The translations under genes and the position numbers were made by a program. Positions 1 to 9,049 of a stretch of DNA of 64,000 bases are shown here, one piece after another; position 1 is the stretch's first letter; the number at the start of each line of letters is the position of its first letter. Under the pieces are notes generated by a model. That model saw nothing but the letters and a program-made list of their open reading frames with translations. It was not told where the DNA came from and did no database searches. This stretch comes from Bog-473 sp963725895 (GTDB taxonomy: Bacteria; Actinomycetota; Acidimicrobiia; Acidimicrobiales; RAAP-2), in NCBI GenBank assembly GCA_963725895.1, contig CAVSAJ010000001.1:1674001-1738000 (forward strand), given 5' to 3'.

Positions 1-670
1 CCACGGCGTTCAGCCGCTCGTACGAGACGAGCGCGGGGTCGACCGCGGGCGCCGGCAGACGCTCCAGACGGACCAGCACGGACTCGACCCGGGGCCGCGG
101 GATGAAGACCGATGCCGGGACCCGCCCGACCACCGCCGCCCGTGCGAAGTAGGCGACCCGCACGGAGACCGCGCCGTAGGCCTCGTGCCCGGGGCCGGCG
201 GCCATGCGCTCGCCGACCTCGCGCTGCACCATGACGAGGAGCGTGGTCACGGCGGGCACCTCCACCAAGGTCCGCAGGACCAGCGGGGTGGCCACGTTGT
301 AGGGCAGGTTCGCCACCAGGTGCCAGGACCCGGCGCCCCTCTCCGCCAACAACCCGGCCAGGTCGAGGGCCATGGCGTCGCCCTCGACGACCTCGACGCC
401 GACCGGTTCGACCACGCCACGGAGGACGGGCATGAGGTGGCGGTCGGCCTCCACCGCCACCACCCGTGCCCCGGTCTCGGCCAGGGCGAGGGTCAGTGAT
501 CCGAGGCCGGCGCCGATCTCGAGGACCTGGGATCCCGCGCCGGCGCCTGAGAGACGGGCGATCCGGCGCACGGTGTTGGGATCGGCGACGAAGTTCTGCC
601 CGAGCGCCTTGCTGGGCCGGATCCCGTGCGCAGACAGGAGGCGAGCGATGTCGGCGCCGGAATGGGTCAC
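1..670 (-). CDS. rsmA: 16S rRNA adenine dimethyltransferase RsmA (KsgA), 3' end cut by window edge
   Basis: Uses SAM to dimethylate two adjacent adenines in the 3'-terminal helix of 16S rRNA late in 30S assembly. The frame opens at GTG 670 and runs off the left edge, so about 223 N-terminal codons are present and the C-terminus is missing. Visible landmarks are SKALGQNFVAD (residues 20-30), the SAM motif VLEIGAGLGS (49-58) and the target-adenine motif NLPYN (121-125), all typical of the family. The GTG overlaps the TGA of the upstream DPBB gene (GTGA), so the two are probably translationally coupled. The order tatD, cell-wall protein, rsmA matches the conserved actinobacterial arrangement tatD-rpfB-rsmA. 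Confidence 0.95.
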   Translation of the reverse strand, partial: MTHSGADIARLLSAHGIRPSKALGQNFVADPNTVRRIARLSGAGAGSQVLEIGAGLGSLTLALAETGARVVAVEADRHLMPVLRGVVEPVGVEVVEGDAMALDLAGLLAERGAGSWHLVANLPYNVATPLVLRTLVEVPAVTTLLVMVQREVGERMAAGPGHEAYGAVSVRVAYFARAAVVGRVPASVFIPRPRVESVLVRLERLPAPAVDPALVSYERLNAV

Positions 671-1353
671 CAGGAGATTGTGACTTCCACCACTCCCTGG
701 CTCGTGTCTGCGATCTGTGAGAAGCCCTCGGGCGACATGTCGACGACCCGCGGGTAGCCGGCGTCTTCCCGGTCGTCCACCGTGCACGTCGTCGATGCGC
801 CCGTGGCGTCGTTGGTGACGGTGAGCACCGTACCGAACGGAAGCGTCGGGCTGGCGCAATATCCGTCCGGTGCCTCGGCATACCACGTGGCCTCACCGTC
901 TTCGCTGTTCGTCGGCGCCGGCACCGTCGTCGTGGTCGGCGGAGGAGGTGGTGGTGGTGGTGGCGGCGTCGTTGTCGTTGTCGGGGGCGGCGTGGTCGTC
1001 GTCGTGCTCGGTGGCGCGGTCGTCGTCGTCGATGACGTCGTCGTGCTCGCGGGCGCTTGATACGCGACCAGGTGCGACTGCAAGCTCACACCATCGCGGC
1101 GAGAGCCGTCTCCTCGGAGCGCGTCCGCGGCATGTGCGCCGTGCGTGCCGCGTGTGCCGTGCGCGCCGTCGATGGTGCGGACCGCTGACCGCGCACGCGA
1201 CGCAGTCGCCGACGAGTTCTGCAGCAACAGGAGAGGCGCGCCGAAGAGTACGCCGCAAATGACTGCAGCGACGCCCAGGCGCCTCCCCCCAGTGCTCTGG
1301 TTCCGCAGGGCTCCACCCTTCTCCGGGGACACAGTGCACCCGCGCCGACACAC
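667..1353 (-). CDS. Secreted double-psi beta-barrel (RlpA/YabE-like) cell-wall protein
   Basis: About 228 residues from GTG 1353; GTG 1332 is an alternative start. An N-terminal hydrophobic stretch (LGVAAVICGVLFGAPLLLL) looks like a signal peptide or anchor. A Thr/Pro-rich linker (about residues 100-145, including a run of ten prolines) is suited to crossing the cell wall. The C-terminal ~80 residues (GEATWYA, FGTVLTVTN, TVDDRE, RVVDMSPEGF) form a double-psi beta-barrel as in RlpA and the 3D domain of YabE; such domains act on or bind peptidoglycan. The gene lies between tatD and rsmA, where actinobacteria usually keep the resuscitation factor RpfB and Firmicutes keep YabE, so a wall-remodelling role is inferred. 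No lysozyme-like Rpf domain is present. Confidence 0.8.
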   Translation of the reverse strand: MCRRGCTVSPEKGGALRNQSTGGRRLGVAAVICGVLFGAPLLLLQNSSATASRARSAVRTIDGAHGTRGTHGAHAADALRGDGSRRDGVSLQSHLVAYQAPASTTTSSTTTTAPPSTTTTTPPPTTTTTPPPPPPPPPPTTTTVPAPTNSEDGEATWYAEAPDGYCASPTLPFGTVLTVTNDATGASTTCTVDDREDAGYPRVVDMSPEGFSQIADTSQGVVEVTISW

Positions 1354-1568
1354 GGGGGCGAGGGGTTTCTGGAGAACTTAGATAACCAATCGAGGAGGCC
1401 GCAAACCAGAAATCGGGCGAATCCTTTTTGCGTGCTCTTTTCCCAGGTCACGGACCATGCAGTCCGCAATATTTAGGAAAACCCCCAGTTCATCGGGGCA
1501 TTTTTCGAAAAAACTGCCTCAAACACCCAGGTCACAAGGTTCTCGTATTACACACAACAGCACGTGAA
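1354..1568 (-). promoter_or_regulatory. Leader/intergenic region between tatD and the DPBB gene
   Basis: Holds a short inverted repeat (CGGAC/GTCCG, 1451-1466), an AT-rich palindrome TTTTTCGAAAAA (1501-1512) and, on the minus strand near 1380, a TTATCTAA stretch that could be a -10 element. Actinobacterial rpf-type genes often carry c-di-AMP (ydaO-type) riboswitches, but I could not match that consensus here. Assignment as promoter plus leader is inference from position. Confidence 0.3.
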
Positions 1569-2426
<858 letters not shown>

Positions 2427-2427
2427 C

Positions 2428-3981
2428 TCAGGCCTTGCGCCGAGGGAACAACGGGTCGCCCTTCACCACCTCGGTGCCCCCGGTGTACCCGCCCCATCTC
2501 GCCGCCTCGGGCAGTCGGGCCGTGCCCGGGTCGCCCGGGACGCCGATCCGGCGCCAGACCTCCGCTGCGCTCGATGGCATCGCCGGCGCGATGAGCACGG
2601 CCACGATGCGCAGCACCTCGAGCGCATCCCCGAGGACGACCTCGACCGCGGGTCCCGGGTCCATCTTCCAGGGTTCGAACGCCTCGAGCTCCGCGTTGGC
2701 GGCGCCGATGAGGCGCCACGTCTCCTCGAGCGCCTCGTGGGGCGCCCAGCGCGCCCACGCCGCCGTGACCCGCTCCAACACGTCGGACGCGACGGAGCCC
2801 AGCGCGCTCTCCGCGGCGCACGCCGGCCCGATGCCCCCACACTTGGAGTGCACCACGGTGGTGACGCGCGACACGAGGTTGCCGAGGTTGTTGGCCAGAT
2901 CCGAGTTGTAGCGGGCGACGATGCCCTCGTAGGAGAAGTCGCCGTCTCCGCCGAGTGGCACCTCGCGCAGCAGGTGATAGCGCAGCGGGTCCACACCGAA
3001 GTCGTCGGCGAGCGCCAGCGGCGAGACGTCGCCGATGCGCACCGGCGTGGCCTCGTCTCCCTCACCGGCCACACCCGCCGCGATCATGGTCTTGCCCAGC
3101 TTCTGCCCGCCCATCAGCAAGTAACCGTGGACGAAGATCTCCTCGGGCGGCTCGATCCCGGCCGCCATGCACATGGCCGGCCACCACACGCAGTGGAACT
3201 TCAAGATGTCCTTGCCGATGAGGTGGTGCGCCGCGCCCCAGCGGGCCTCGAACACGGCCTCGTCGTGGCCGTAGCCGGCCACGGTCAGGTAGTTGATCAG
3301 CGCGTCGTACCAGACATAGAAGACGTGGCCACTGTCCCAGGGCACCGGCACGCCCCACGTGAACGAGGTGCGCGTGATCGACACGTCGCGCAAGCCGCCG
3401 CGGATGAACCCGAGCGCCTCGTTGCGCTTGGAGACGGGTCGGACGAAGTCGGGGTGGCTCTCGTAATAGTCGAGGAGGGGCTGCTCGAACTCGCTGAGCT
3501 TGAAGAAGTAGTTGTCCTCTTGCATCTCGATCACGGGACGGCCGTGGACCGGACAGAGCCCGTCGACCAGCTGGTCCTCGGTGTAGTAGTCCTCGCAGGC
3601 GACGCAGTAGAGGCCCGAGTAGAGCCCGAGCTCAATGAAACCGTTGTCGTAGATGCGCTGGAGGAATTGCTGCACCACGGCGTAGTGCCGCGGCTCGGTG
3701 GTCCGGATGAAGTCGTCGTACGCGATGTCGAGGCGCTTCCAGGCCTCGACGAAGCGCTCGGACGTCCGGTCCGTCCACTCATGGGGCGTGGTGCCGTTGG
3801 CCTCGGCGGCCTCCACGATCTTGGCGCCGTGCTCGTCTGTCCCGGTCATGAACCAGACGTCGTCCCCAGCCAATCGGTGCCAGCGCGCCAGTGCGTCGGC
3901 GTTGACGGTCGTGTACGCCGTGCCCACGTGAGGCGCGTCGTTGACGTAGTAGATCGGCGTCGTCAGGTAGTAGGGGGGCAC
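2428..3981 (-). CDS. metG: Methionyl-tRNA synthetase
   Basis: Class I aminoacyl-tRNA synthetase of 517 residues that charges tRNA-Met. It begins at GTG with PPYYLTTPIYYVNDAPHVG; PHVGT is the HIGH-box equivalent and KLGKT near residue 295 is the KMSKS-loop equivalent. FMTGTDEHGAK and the single zinc knuckle (CVAC ... CPVH, roughly residues 126-147) are the usual landmarks of the short bacterial form. It lacks a C-terminal EMAP-like domain, as is normal for this length. A -10-like TACGCT ends 7 nt before the start codon. tatD follows after one base. Confidence 0.97.
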   Translation of the reverse strand: MPPYYLTTPIYYVNDAPHVGTAYTTVNADALARWHRLAGDDVWFMTGTDEHGAKIVEAAEANGTTPHEWTDRTSERFVEAWKRLDIAYDDFIRTTEPRHYAVVQQFLQRIYDNGFIELGLYSGLYCVACEDYYTEDQLVDGLCPVHGRPVIEMQEDNYFFKLSEFEQPLLDYYESHPDFVRPVSKRNEALGFIRGGLRDVSITRTSFTWGVPVPWDSGHVFYVWYDALINYLTVAGYGHDEAVFEARWGAAHHLIGKDILKFHCVWWPAMCMAAGIEPPEEIFVHGYLLMGGQKLGKTMIAAGVAGEGDEATPVRIGDVSPLALADDFGVDPLRYHLLREVPLGGDGDFSYEGIVARYNSDLANNLGNLVSRVTTVVHSKCGGIGPACAAESALGSVASDVLERVTAAWARWAPHEALEETWRLIGAANAELEAFEPWKMDPGPAVEVVLGDALEVLRIVAVLIAPAMPSSAAEVWRRIGVPGDPGTARLPEAARWGGYTGGTEVVKGDPLFPRRKA

Positions 3982-3988
3982 GGCGGGT

Positions 3989-3994
3989 AGCGTA
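3989..3994 (-). promoter_or_regulatory. Candidate -10 element for leaderless metG
   Basis: On the minus strand the hexamer is TACGCT, followed by 7 nt and the GTG start of metG. That spacing would place the transcript start at or next to the start codon. No Shine-Dalgarno sequence is visible. The -35 region is not convincing. Confidence 0.45.
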
Positions 3995-4036
3995 CCGGCG
4001 GCTTCACGCCTGGCCCGACGTCACCCGCTCGCGAAC

Positions 4037-4904
4037 TCACGCGTCACGCAACCTGAGCGCCGCCTCATACGCGCGTCGCCGTGGCACGCCCAGCGCGGCG
4101 GCCACGCGATCGGCGACCTGACGTGGGCCCGCGTCAGGATTGTCGTCCAATGTCGCCCGCACCGCAGCGTCCACCTCGGCGTCACCGGCCGGCTCGGGCG
4201 CAGGCGCGCCGGCCACGACCAGCACCACCTCGCCGCGTACCTCGCGCGCCGCGAACTCCTCGGCTGCGTCGGCCAGTGAGCCTCGCCACACTTCCTCGTG
4301 CAGCTTGGTCAGCTCGCGCACCACGGCGACGCGGCGCTCCGGCTCGGCGGTGGCGAGCTCGCTCAGCGTGGCTGCCACACGCCCGGGGGCCTCCAGCACG
4401 ACCGTGGTGCGCTCCTCCGCCAGCACTGCGGCCACCCGGTGCCGGCGCGTCGAACCCTTCCGGGGCAAGAACCCCTCGACGCTGAAGCGATCACAGGGCA
4501 ACCCGCTCACGACGAGGGCACCGAGTACCGACGACGGTCCGGGGACGGTACTCACCGTCTCGCCCGCGGCGGCCAGCTCGGCCGCCAGCCGGGCACCGGG
4601 GTCCGAGATCCCCGGGGTGCCCGCATCACTCACCACCGCCACCACCGCCCCGCCCGCCACCGCGGCGGCGACACGTTCGACTCGTGCCGCTTCGTTGTGC
4701 CCGTGCACGGAGAGCAGCCGGTCGCCCCTGGGTCCACCCGCCGGGAATTCCGGCCGCCGACAGCAGGGCCCGGGTGCGCCGGGTGTCCTCGCAACAGATG
4801 AGGTCGGCCGACTCGAGGACGCTGCGTGCCCGGGGCGAGAGGTCGCCGAGGTTCCCGATCGGCGTGGCCACCAGGACGAGCCGGCCGCTCCCCGCCTCGT
4901 TCAA
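4037..4904 (-). CDS. rsmI: 16S rRNA 2'-O-ribose methyltransferase RsmI, with a single-base frameshift
   Basis: Methylates the 2'-OH of C1402 (E. coli numbering) in the 30S decoding centre. The N-terminal part reads LVLVATPIGNLGDLSPRARS, then ADLICCEDTRRTRALLSAAGIP in one frame. From RLLSVHGHNEAARVERVAAA onward it continues in another frame, with VSDAGTPGISDPG and VPGPSSVLGALVVSGLP. The frame changes near 4741-4742 (minus strand ttcccggcggg); dropping one G restores a full-length product. TTG 4904 overlaps the DUF192 stop (TTGA), supporting that start and coupling. Every family motif is conserved across the break, so I favour sequencing error over a true pseudogene. Confidence 0.85.
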
Positions 4905-5264
4905 GGCGCGTCGCTGACGGCGCCGTCGGGCACCTCGCGCACCTCGAGCTGGTCGCCGACGCGGACGCCCCAGCGTTCGAGCGCCCCGGCCTCGGTCTCG
5001 ACGGCGCTGCGCGCCGTCCGCCCGCCCAGGGCGAGACGCCAGGGCTTGAGCCGGGTCACCCGCACCACGACCCGGTCGTCGGAGAGGAAGGCCACGTCGA
5101 TGGCGAATTTCATGCCGAGCGGTGTGGACCGTGCGGGCCCCGTCGAGGTGGAGGCCGCCGTCGCAGCCGCTGCGCCCACGCAGCGCGCCCCGCTCGGCCT
5201 GCGTCTCGGCCATCTCGAGCGCGCACACCACGCCCCCGTCCCGTAGCAGCCAGCCGGACCGCAT
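4901..5264 (-). CDS. DUF192 family protein, with a single-base frameshift
   Basis: A DUF192 protein of about 120 residues (small beta-sandwich, function unknown). The N-terminal part MRSGWLLRDGGVVCALEMAE and GARTVHT lies in one frame. The conserved LGMKFAIDVAFL and the C-terminal WRLALGG, ETEAGALERWGV, VGDQLEV lie in the next. One extra base near 5120 separates them. The ATG at 5264 is preceded by TAGCCT and 7 nt, which fits a leaderless promoter. It overlaps rsmI by TTGA and is divergent from the bL37 gene. Function is not known. Confidence 0.75.
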
Positions 5265-5271
5265 TGGCGCG

Positions 5272-5277
5272 AGGCTA
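5272..5277 (-). promoter_or_regulatory. Candidate -10 element for the leaderless DUF192-rsmI operon
   Basis: Minus-strand TAGCCT followed by CGCGCCA and ATG 5264. The spacing predicts a transcript starting at the ATG. Confidence 0.4.
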
Positions 5278-5316
5278 CCGGACCGCCTCCGCAGGTCGGT
5301 CTACACTCTCCCCCTC

Positions 5317-5400
5317 ATGTCGAAGCGAACGGTCAAGCGCAAGCTGCGCACCAAGAAGAAGGCCAACCACGGCAAGAAGCCGAACTGCGGCCGCGGCTGA
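5317..5400 (+). CDS. Ribosomal protein bL37-like micro-protein (27 aa)
   Basis: A 27-residue, extremely basic peptide: MSKRTVKRKLRTKKKANHG, then KKPNCGRG. The KANHGK-(R/K)-PN core resembles, from memory, that of mycobacterial bL37, a 50S protein of about 24 residues discovered by cryo-EM. It would bind 23S rRNA. The gene is too short for most gene callers. A TACACT hexamer lies 9 nt upstream of the ATG, so the mRNA would have almost no leader. It is divergent from DUF192-rsmI, a fitting neighbourhood for ribosome genes. Assignment rests on the short motif and composition. Confidence 0.75.
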   Translation: MSKRTVKRKLRTKKKANHGKKPNCGRG

Positions 5401-5433
5401 CGGCTGCCCCCGGCCGCTGACTGGCTCACCGGT

Positions 5434-6294
5434 TCAGCGCCCTCCCCAGGCCACCCCTCGCTCGGCCAGCACGCCCCTCAGCGTGGTGGGTAGGTCCGAG
5501 ATGATTCCGTCCACGCCGAGGTCGAGCAGGCGCTCCATCGACTCGGAGTCGTTGACCGTCCACACGTGGACGGCCTTGCCGGCACGGTGGGCCGCCGCGA
5601 CGAAGCGCTCGTCGACGACGACGAGGTCACCCTGGCGCTCGGGCACCTGGAAAGCCACGGCCGGGGTGTCGGCCAGCTCCTCTCCCGCCTGCGCCGCCCG
5701 CCAGGCTTCAGCCGTCGCCACGGTGCCCGCCGAGGTCGCCACCGCGGGCGCGTAGCCGCGGAAGACGTCGGTGGCCGGGTCCAGGAACGAGGCCACGATG
5801 ACGTCGTCGATACGGCCGAAGTCGGCCAGCAGGCGGGCGAGCGTCTCCTCGTAGGGCGTCACCACGGGGGCGGTCTGCTTGATGTCGAGGTTGAGCACCA
5901 CGCCGGGAAAGCGTTCGAGTACCTCGCGCAGGGTGGCGATGCCGAACGCCGGGTCGGCGGGGGCCCGGCCTCGGTAGGGGTAGTCGCCCGCCGGCCGGCC
6001 CGGCGTCACATCGGCGCCGGGGATCCACCAGTACGAGAAGTCCATCTCCTTGAGCTCGGCGAGGGTGTACGAGGCGATGGTCCCGTGTGCCGCCGTGGTG
6101 CGATCGACGGTGGCGTCGTGACAGACCACTAATTCGCCGTCCGAGCGTGGCGTGCACGTCGAGCTCGACGGCCGTCGCGCCCGCCTCGAGCGCGTGCGTA
6201 ATGGCATGGAGGGTCGACGACGGTGCCTCCCAGGCTCCCCCTGGTGTGCGTAGGCGATCACCCTGCGCTCGAGCCAGACAGAACGGTCGGTCAC
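5434..6294 (-). CDS. Glycerophosphodiester phosphodiesterase (GDPD), two compensating frameshifts
   Basis: A TIM-barrel enzyme that splits glycerophosphodiesters into glycerol-3-phosphate and alcohol. GTG 6294 gives VIAYAHQG. The expected GGAWEAPSSTLHAITHALEAG then ELDVHAT follows in a different frame, and the frame returns at SDGELVVCHDATVDRTT. The two changes are one base missing from the C-run 6237-6241 and one extra base near 6143-6148. The catalytic histidines of HQG and CHD, the ELD metal site and the C-terminal VHVWTVNDSE, DLGVDGIISDLP are all intact. Read straight through without correction, about 28 residues would be scrambled at the active-site edge, so error is the likeliest explanation. 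Confidence 0.85.
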   Translation of the reverse strand: MTDRSVWLERRVIAYAHQGEPGRHRRRPSMPLRTRSRRARRPSSSTCTPRSDGELVVCHDATVDRTTAAHGTIASYTLAELKEMDFSYWWIPGADVTPGRPAGDYPYRGRAPADPAFGIATLREVLERFPGVVLNLDIKQTAPVVTPYEETLARLLADFGRIDDVIVASFLDPATDVFRGYAPAVATSAGTVATAEAWRAAQAGEELADTPAVAFQVPERQGDLVVVDERFVAAAHRAGKAVHVWTVNDSESMERLLDLGVDGIISDLPTTLRGVLAERGVAWGGR

Positions 6295-6420
6295 GCGACC
6301 GACGGTAACAGCCGCACTCGACGCCCAGCCCGATGGTCCTGTCGGTCTCCGCGCCCGGTACCGGCGCTCGGACCAGGGGCGAAGCCAGCACCCCTCGCAG
6401 CGGGCCTATTGTCGTCGGAC

Positions 6421-7038
6421 GTGTTCGACCACCTCCTTGTCGACGTCATCGGCACCATCCGGAGCTCTTTCGACAGAGCCCTGCTGCAACGCCAGGCGGT
6501 CGAGGAACGATTCCAGGTCGACGTGTTTCTGGGCGACGTCTCGTGGGAGACCTCCTACAGCCTGCCGGGGGAGGAACAGCCGCCTCGAGTGCGCGCCGAC
6601 GTCTCGGTGGACTGGCCCACCTGGAGCCAGACGTCGTATCGCAGCTGGTCGATCGGCGAGCCACCCGATGAGCTGCCCGAGGTGGTGATCGAGGTGGCGC
6701 TGCGGGTGCAGCGCATGGCCGAGGCGCCCGACACCGAGAAGGTGATGGCGGCGCTCCCCGCCACGGGCCCCCTGGTCGAGCGCATGGATCTGGTCCGCAC
6801 GGCGACCACCATCGAGCAGGTCCGCACCGAGACGCATGGGGCGGACACCGACGGGGCCGACCGCTGGGCGGCCGAGGCGACGTATGAGGGTTCCATCCGC
6901 TTCAGCGAGCAGCAACTCGAGGATCCCGCAACGATCGCGCCGGTCTTCGACGACCTCACCCGCTGGATCGCCTCGACGCTGATCACCCTCGCCGATCTCC
7001 CCTTTACGTTCCTGCCCCCCGGGGAGGACGACACCTGA
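6421..7038 (+). CDS. Hypothetical protein, 205 aa
   Basis: Starts at GTG 6421 (VFDHLLVDVIGTIRSSF). It is soluble and acidic, with no signal peptide or membrane segment. Patterns such as VSWETSYSLPGEEQPPRVRADVS and DLTRWIASTLITLADLPF look like an alpha+beta fold, but I do not recognise a family. It is the first gene of an apparent operon whose next genes encode two lipoproteins, one SCO1-like. Its stop TGA overlaps the presumed CTG start of that gene. Confidence 0.7.
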   Translation: MFDHLLVDVIGTIRSSFDRALLQRQAVEERFQVDVFLGDVSWETSYSLPGEEQPPRVRADVSVDWPTWSQTSYRSWSIGEPPDELPEVVIEVALRVQRMAEAPDTEKVMAALPATGPLVERMDLVRTATTIEQVRTETHGADTDGADRWAAEATYEGSIRFSEQQLEDPATIAPVFDDLTRWIASTLITLADLPFTFLPPGEDDT

Positions 7039-7793
7039 CCCTGCGCCACCCCCGCCGGGCCACGATCACCGTCCTCGTCGCCGCGCTCGCTGGCCTGCTG
7101 GCCGCCTGCGGTTCGGACGCGCCCGCCACACCGCCACCGTCCCAGGGGCTCATCCTCAACCGGCCCACGCCCCAACACGCGCCGCTGGTCAACCAGTCCG
7201 GGCAGACGGTCTCCCTCGCCGCGCTGCGCGGCAAGGTCGTGGTGCTCGCGCCCTTCTTGTCCCTGTGCCAAGACGAGTGCCCGCTCGTCACCGGCGCCTT
7301 CATCTCGCTGCAGCGCGACCTGCGCGCCGCAGGGCAGGCGCAGCGCGTGGTCTTCGTCGAAGCGACCGTCGACCCCGGGCGCGACACCGTGGCCCGGCTC
7401 GCCGCGTACCAGAAAGAGTTCGGAGCCGACTGGGACCTCTGGACCGGCACACCCGCACAGATCGCCGCGTTCTGGAAGCCGTTCGGCGTCGAGTACCAGA
7501 AAATTCCCGAGGAGCAGCCGCCGAAGGACGACTGGTGGACCGGGCAGCCGCTGACCTATGACGTCGAGCACACCGACGGGTACATCCTCATCGACCCCTC
7601 GGGCCACGAGCGCTTCGTCGACGCCACCGCGCCGAACATGCAAGGTCAGCTCGACAAGAAGCTCACGGGACTCCTCGACGAGGGCGGCGTGCAGGACCTC
7701 GACCATCCAGAGCCGCCGAATTGGACCACCGCGGACGCGCTCGCCTCCATCAGCTGGTTGCTCGGAACCAACGTCTCCGCTTCGGGATCGTGA
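7035..7793 (+). CDS. SCO1/SenC-like thioredoxin-fold lipoprotein, probable CTG start
   Basis: A membrane-anchored thioredoxin-fold protein; SCO1 relatives deliver copper to the CuA site of cytochrome c oxidase. The lipobox LLAAC lies near residue 24. FLSLCQDECPLV near residues 74-85 carries the CxxxC copper motif, and HTDGYILIDPSG holds the conserved distal histidine. No ATG, GTG or TTG lies between the upstream stop and the signal peptide. The only fitting start is CTG 7035, which overlaps the previous TGA as CTGA. About 252 residues result. The next gene overlaps by GTGA. Copper-chaperone function is family inference. Confidence 0.85.
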   Translation: MTLRHPRRATITVLVAALAGLLAACGSDAPATPPPSQGLILNRPTPQHAPLVNQSGQTVSLAALRGKVVVLAPFLSLCQDECPLVTGAFISLQRDLRAAGQAQRVVFVEATVDPGRDTVARLAAYQKEFGADWDLWTGTPAQIAAFWKPFGVEYQKIPEEQPPKDDWWTGQPLTYDVEHTDGYILIDPSGHERFVDATAPNMQGQLDKKLTGLLDEGGVQDLDHPEPPNWTTADALASISWLLGTNVSASGS

Positions 7794-8314
7794 GCTGGAC
7801 GACGCTGCGCCGTCCCGCCCACATCGTCCCGGCAGCCCTCGTCGGCCTTGCCCTGCTGCTGAGCGCGTGCGGCAATTCGGGCGTCACCACCCTCTCGTCC
7901 CCGCCCACCACCGACCCGTCGCTGACCCTCACCCTGCAGCATTCGCCCGTCGGGCAAATTCTCGCCACCGGTGGCGGCGACACGCTCTACGACTTCGTCC
8001 CCGACACGCCGACGCACAGTGCGTGCCTCAACGACGGCTGCGTCCTGCAGTGGCCGCCGCTGCTCAAGTCCGGCCCCGTGCAACTTGGCAAGGGCCTCGA
8101 CGCGTCACTGGTCGGCACGCTGCGCCGACCCGACGGCTCGATCCAGCTGTCGTACGGCGGCCACCCTCTCTACACGTACAATCTCGACGTCACTCCGGGC
8201 ATGGTCACCGGCCAGGCGATCGACCAGGACGGTGGGTTGTGGTACGTCGTGAACGCACGCGGTCAGCAGATCACGACTGCATTTTCGGTGACGAGTCCCA
8301 ACGCCAACGGCTGA
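7790..8314 (+). CDS. PF03640-type secreted repeat lipoprotein
   Basis: A 174-residue lipoprotein: signal segment HIVPAALVGLALLLSAC with the lipid-modified Cys near residue 25, then two copies of the secreted-repeat motif (LYDFVPDTP ... CVLQWPPLL and HPLYTYNLDVTPG). This family is common in actinobacteria and proteobacteria, and its function is unknown. GTG 7790 overlaps the SCO1 stop (GTGA). The pairing with SCO1 hints at a role in extracytoplasmic metal or redox handling, which is inference. Confidence 0.82.
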   Translation: MSWTTLRRPAHIVPAALVGLALLLSACGNSGVTTLSSPPTTDPSLTLTLQHSPVGQILATGGGDTLYDFVPDTPTHSACLNDGCVLQWPPLLKSGPVQLGKGLDASLVGTLRRPDGSIQLSYGGHPLYTYNLDVTPGMVTGQAIDQDGGLWYVVNARGQQITTAFSVTSPNANG

Positions 8315-8348
8315 GCAGGTCGCCACGTCGACGTCGCCACCGTACGCG

Positions 8349-9023
8349 TCATATCGGTAGGCCGCTGAATCGTGATTCATCCGGTGTCTCCAGGCCGTAT
8401 GCAGCAACGAAGTGACCGCTCTCCGTGTCCACTCCCGAGTGAAGAACATGGTTCGCGACAAAGCTCACTCCATGGATGATGCAACCACGGCGTGGTGGGA
8501 TGGTGATATGCGTTTCGCGATCCCGAGCTGCTTCCGTATCTCCAAGGCAGACGTAGGAGGCCCGATACGCGAGCCTTGTCGTGTACGGGTCCAAATCGAG
8601 GTAGTGCAAGACCCGTTCCTGGGTTGCGCTGAGGTTGAGCAGAACTCGCCTCACCAATCGGTCTTTGAGAGTTGCAGGTTTTCCGGTCACGGCGGTCGAG
8701 GCGTCGGTGTCGAGGTGATAGGCGGGCGCCTCAGCTTGTCGGCGTAGCGAAACCCGAATGAAGCTAAATCTCAGGGTGCAGCCCTCGGTCACGATTTCCG
8801 GACACTCGTCCGCAAACCTTCGACATGCCGGGAGATCGTGCACGATGCCCGCTCTCCCGGCGAGACTGGGGAAGTACCCGCAACACTGCTCGGCATCCAT
8901 GGCCGCCCAACCCGCCAGCTCGGACCAGACGGCGTCAAGGAGATCGGGGTCAAGGCGCCACCGCTGTTGAAAGGGTCGAGGTCGCCATGTCGCCGACAGC
9001 CACTCTGGTGATGGCGCGGTCAT
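8349..9023 (-). CDS. Putative Fe(II)/2-oxoglutarate-type oxygenase, 224 aa
   Basis: No firm family recognised. A central YHLDTDAS looks like the HxD iron motif. It is followed by RRVLLNLS, HYLDLDPYTTR and a C-terminal VLHSGVDTESGHFVAAYG that could supply the distal histidine strand of a double-stranded beta-helix. The N-terminal half holds WSELAGWAAMDAEQCCGYFPS and PACRRFADECPE. The gene ends 34 bp from the convergent lipoprotein gene and starts 26 bp after the stop of a TauD-like oxygenase gene, so the pair is probably co-transcribed. Substrate unknown. Confidence 0.6.
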   Translation of the reverse strand: MTAPSPEWLSATWRPRPFQQRWRLDPDLLDAVWSELAGWAAMDAEQCCGYFPSLAGRAGIVHDLPACRRFADECPEIVTEGCTLRFSFIRVSLRRQAEAPAYHLDTDASTAVTGKPATLKDRLVRRVLLNLSATQERVLHYLDLDPYTTRLAYRASYVCLGDTEAARDRETHITIPPRRGCIIHGVSFVANHVLHSGVDTESGHFVAAYGLETPDESRFSGLPI

Positions 9024-9049
9024 CGTCTCAGGGGGGTTGGCGTCCCCGA

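Noticed and set aside
938..1050. GGTGGT/CGTCGT simple repeat as a separate element
   Set aside because: It encodes the Thr/Pro linker of the DPBB protein.
1501..1512. Rho-independent terminator of tatD at the A/T palindrome
   Set aside because: TTTTTCGAAAAA has no GC-rich stem followed by a U-tract; too weak to claim.
1354..1568. c-di-AMP (ydaO) riboswitch ahead of the DPBB gene
   Set aside because: Expected from the family context, but the conserved core could not be found by eye.
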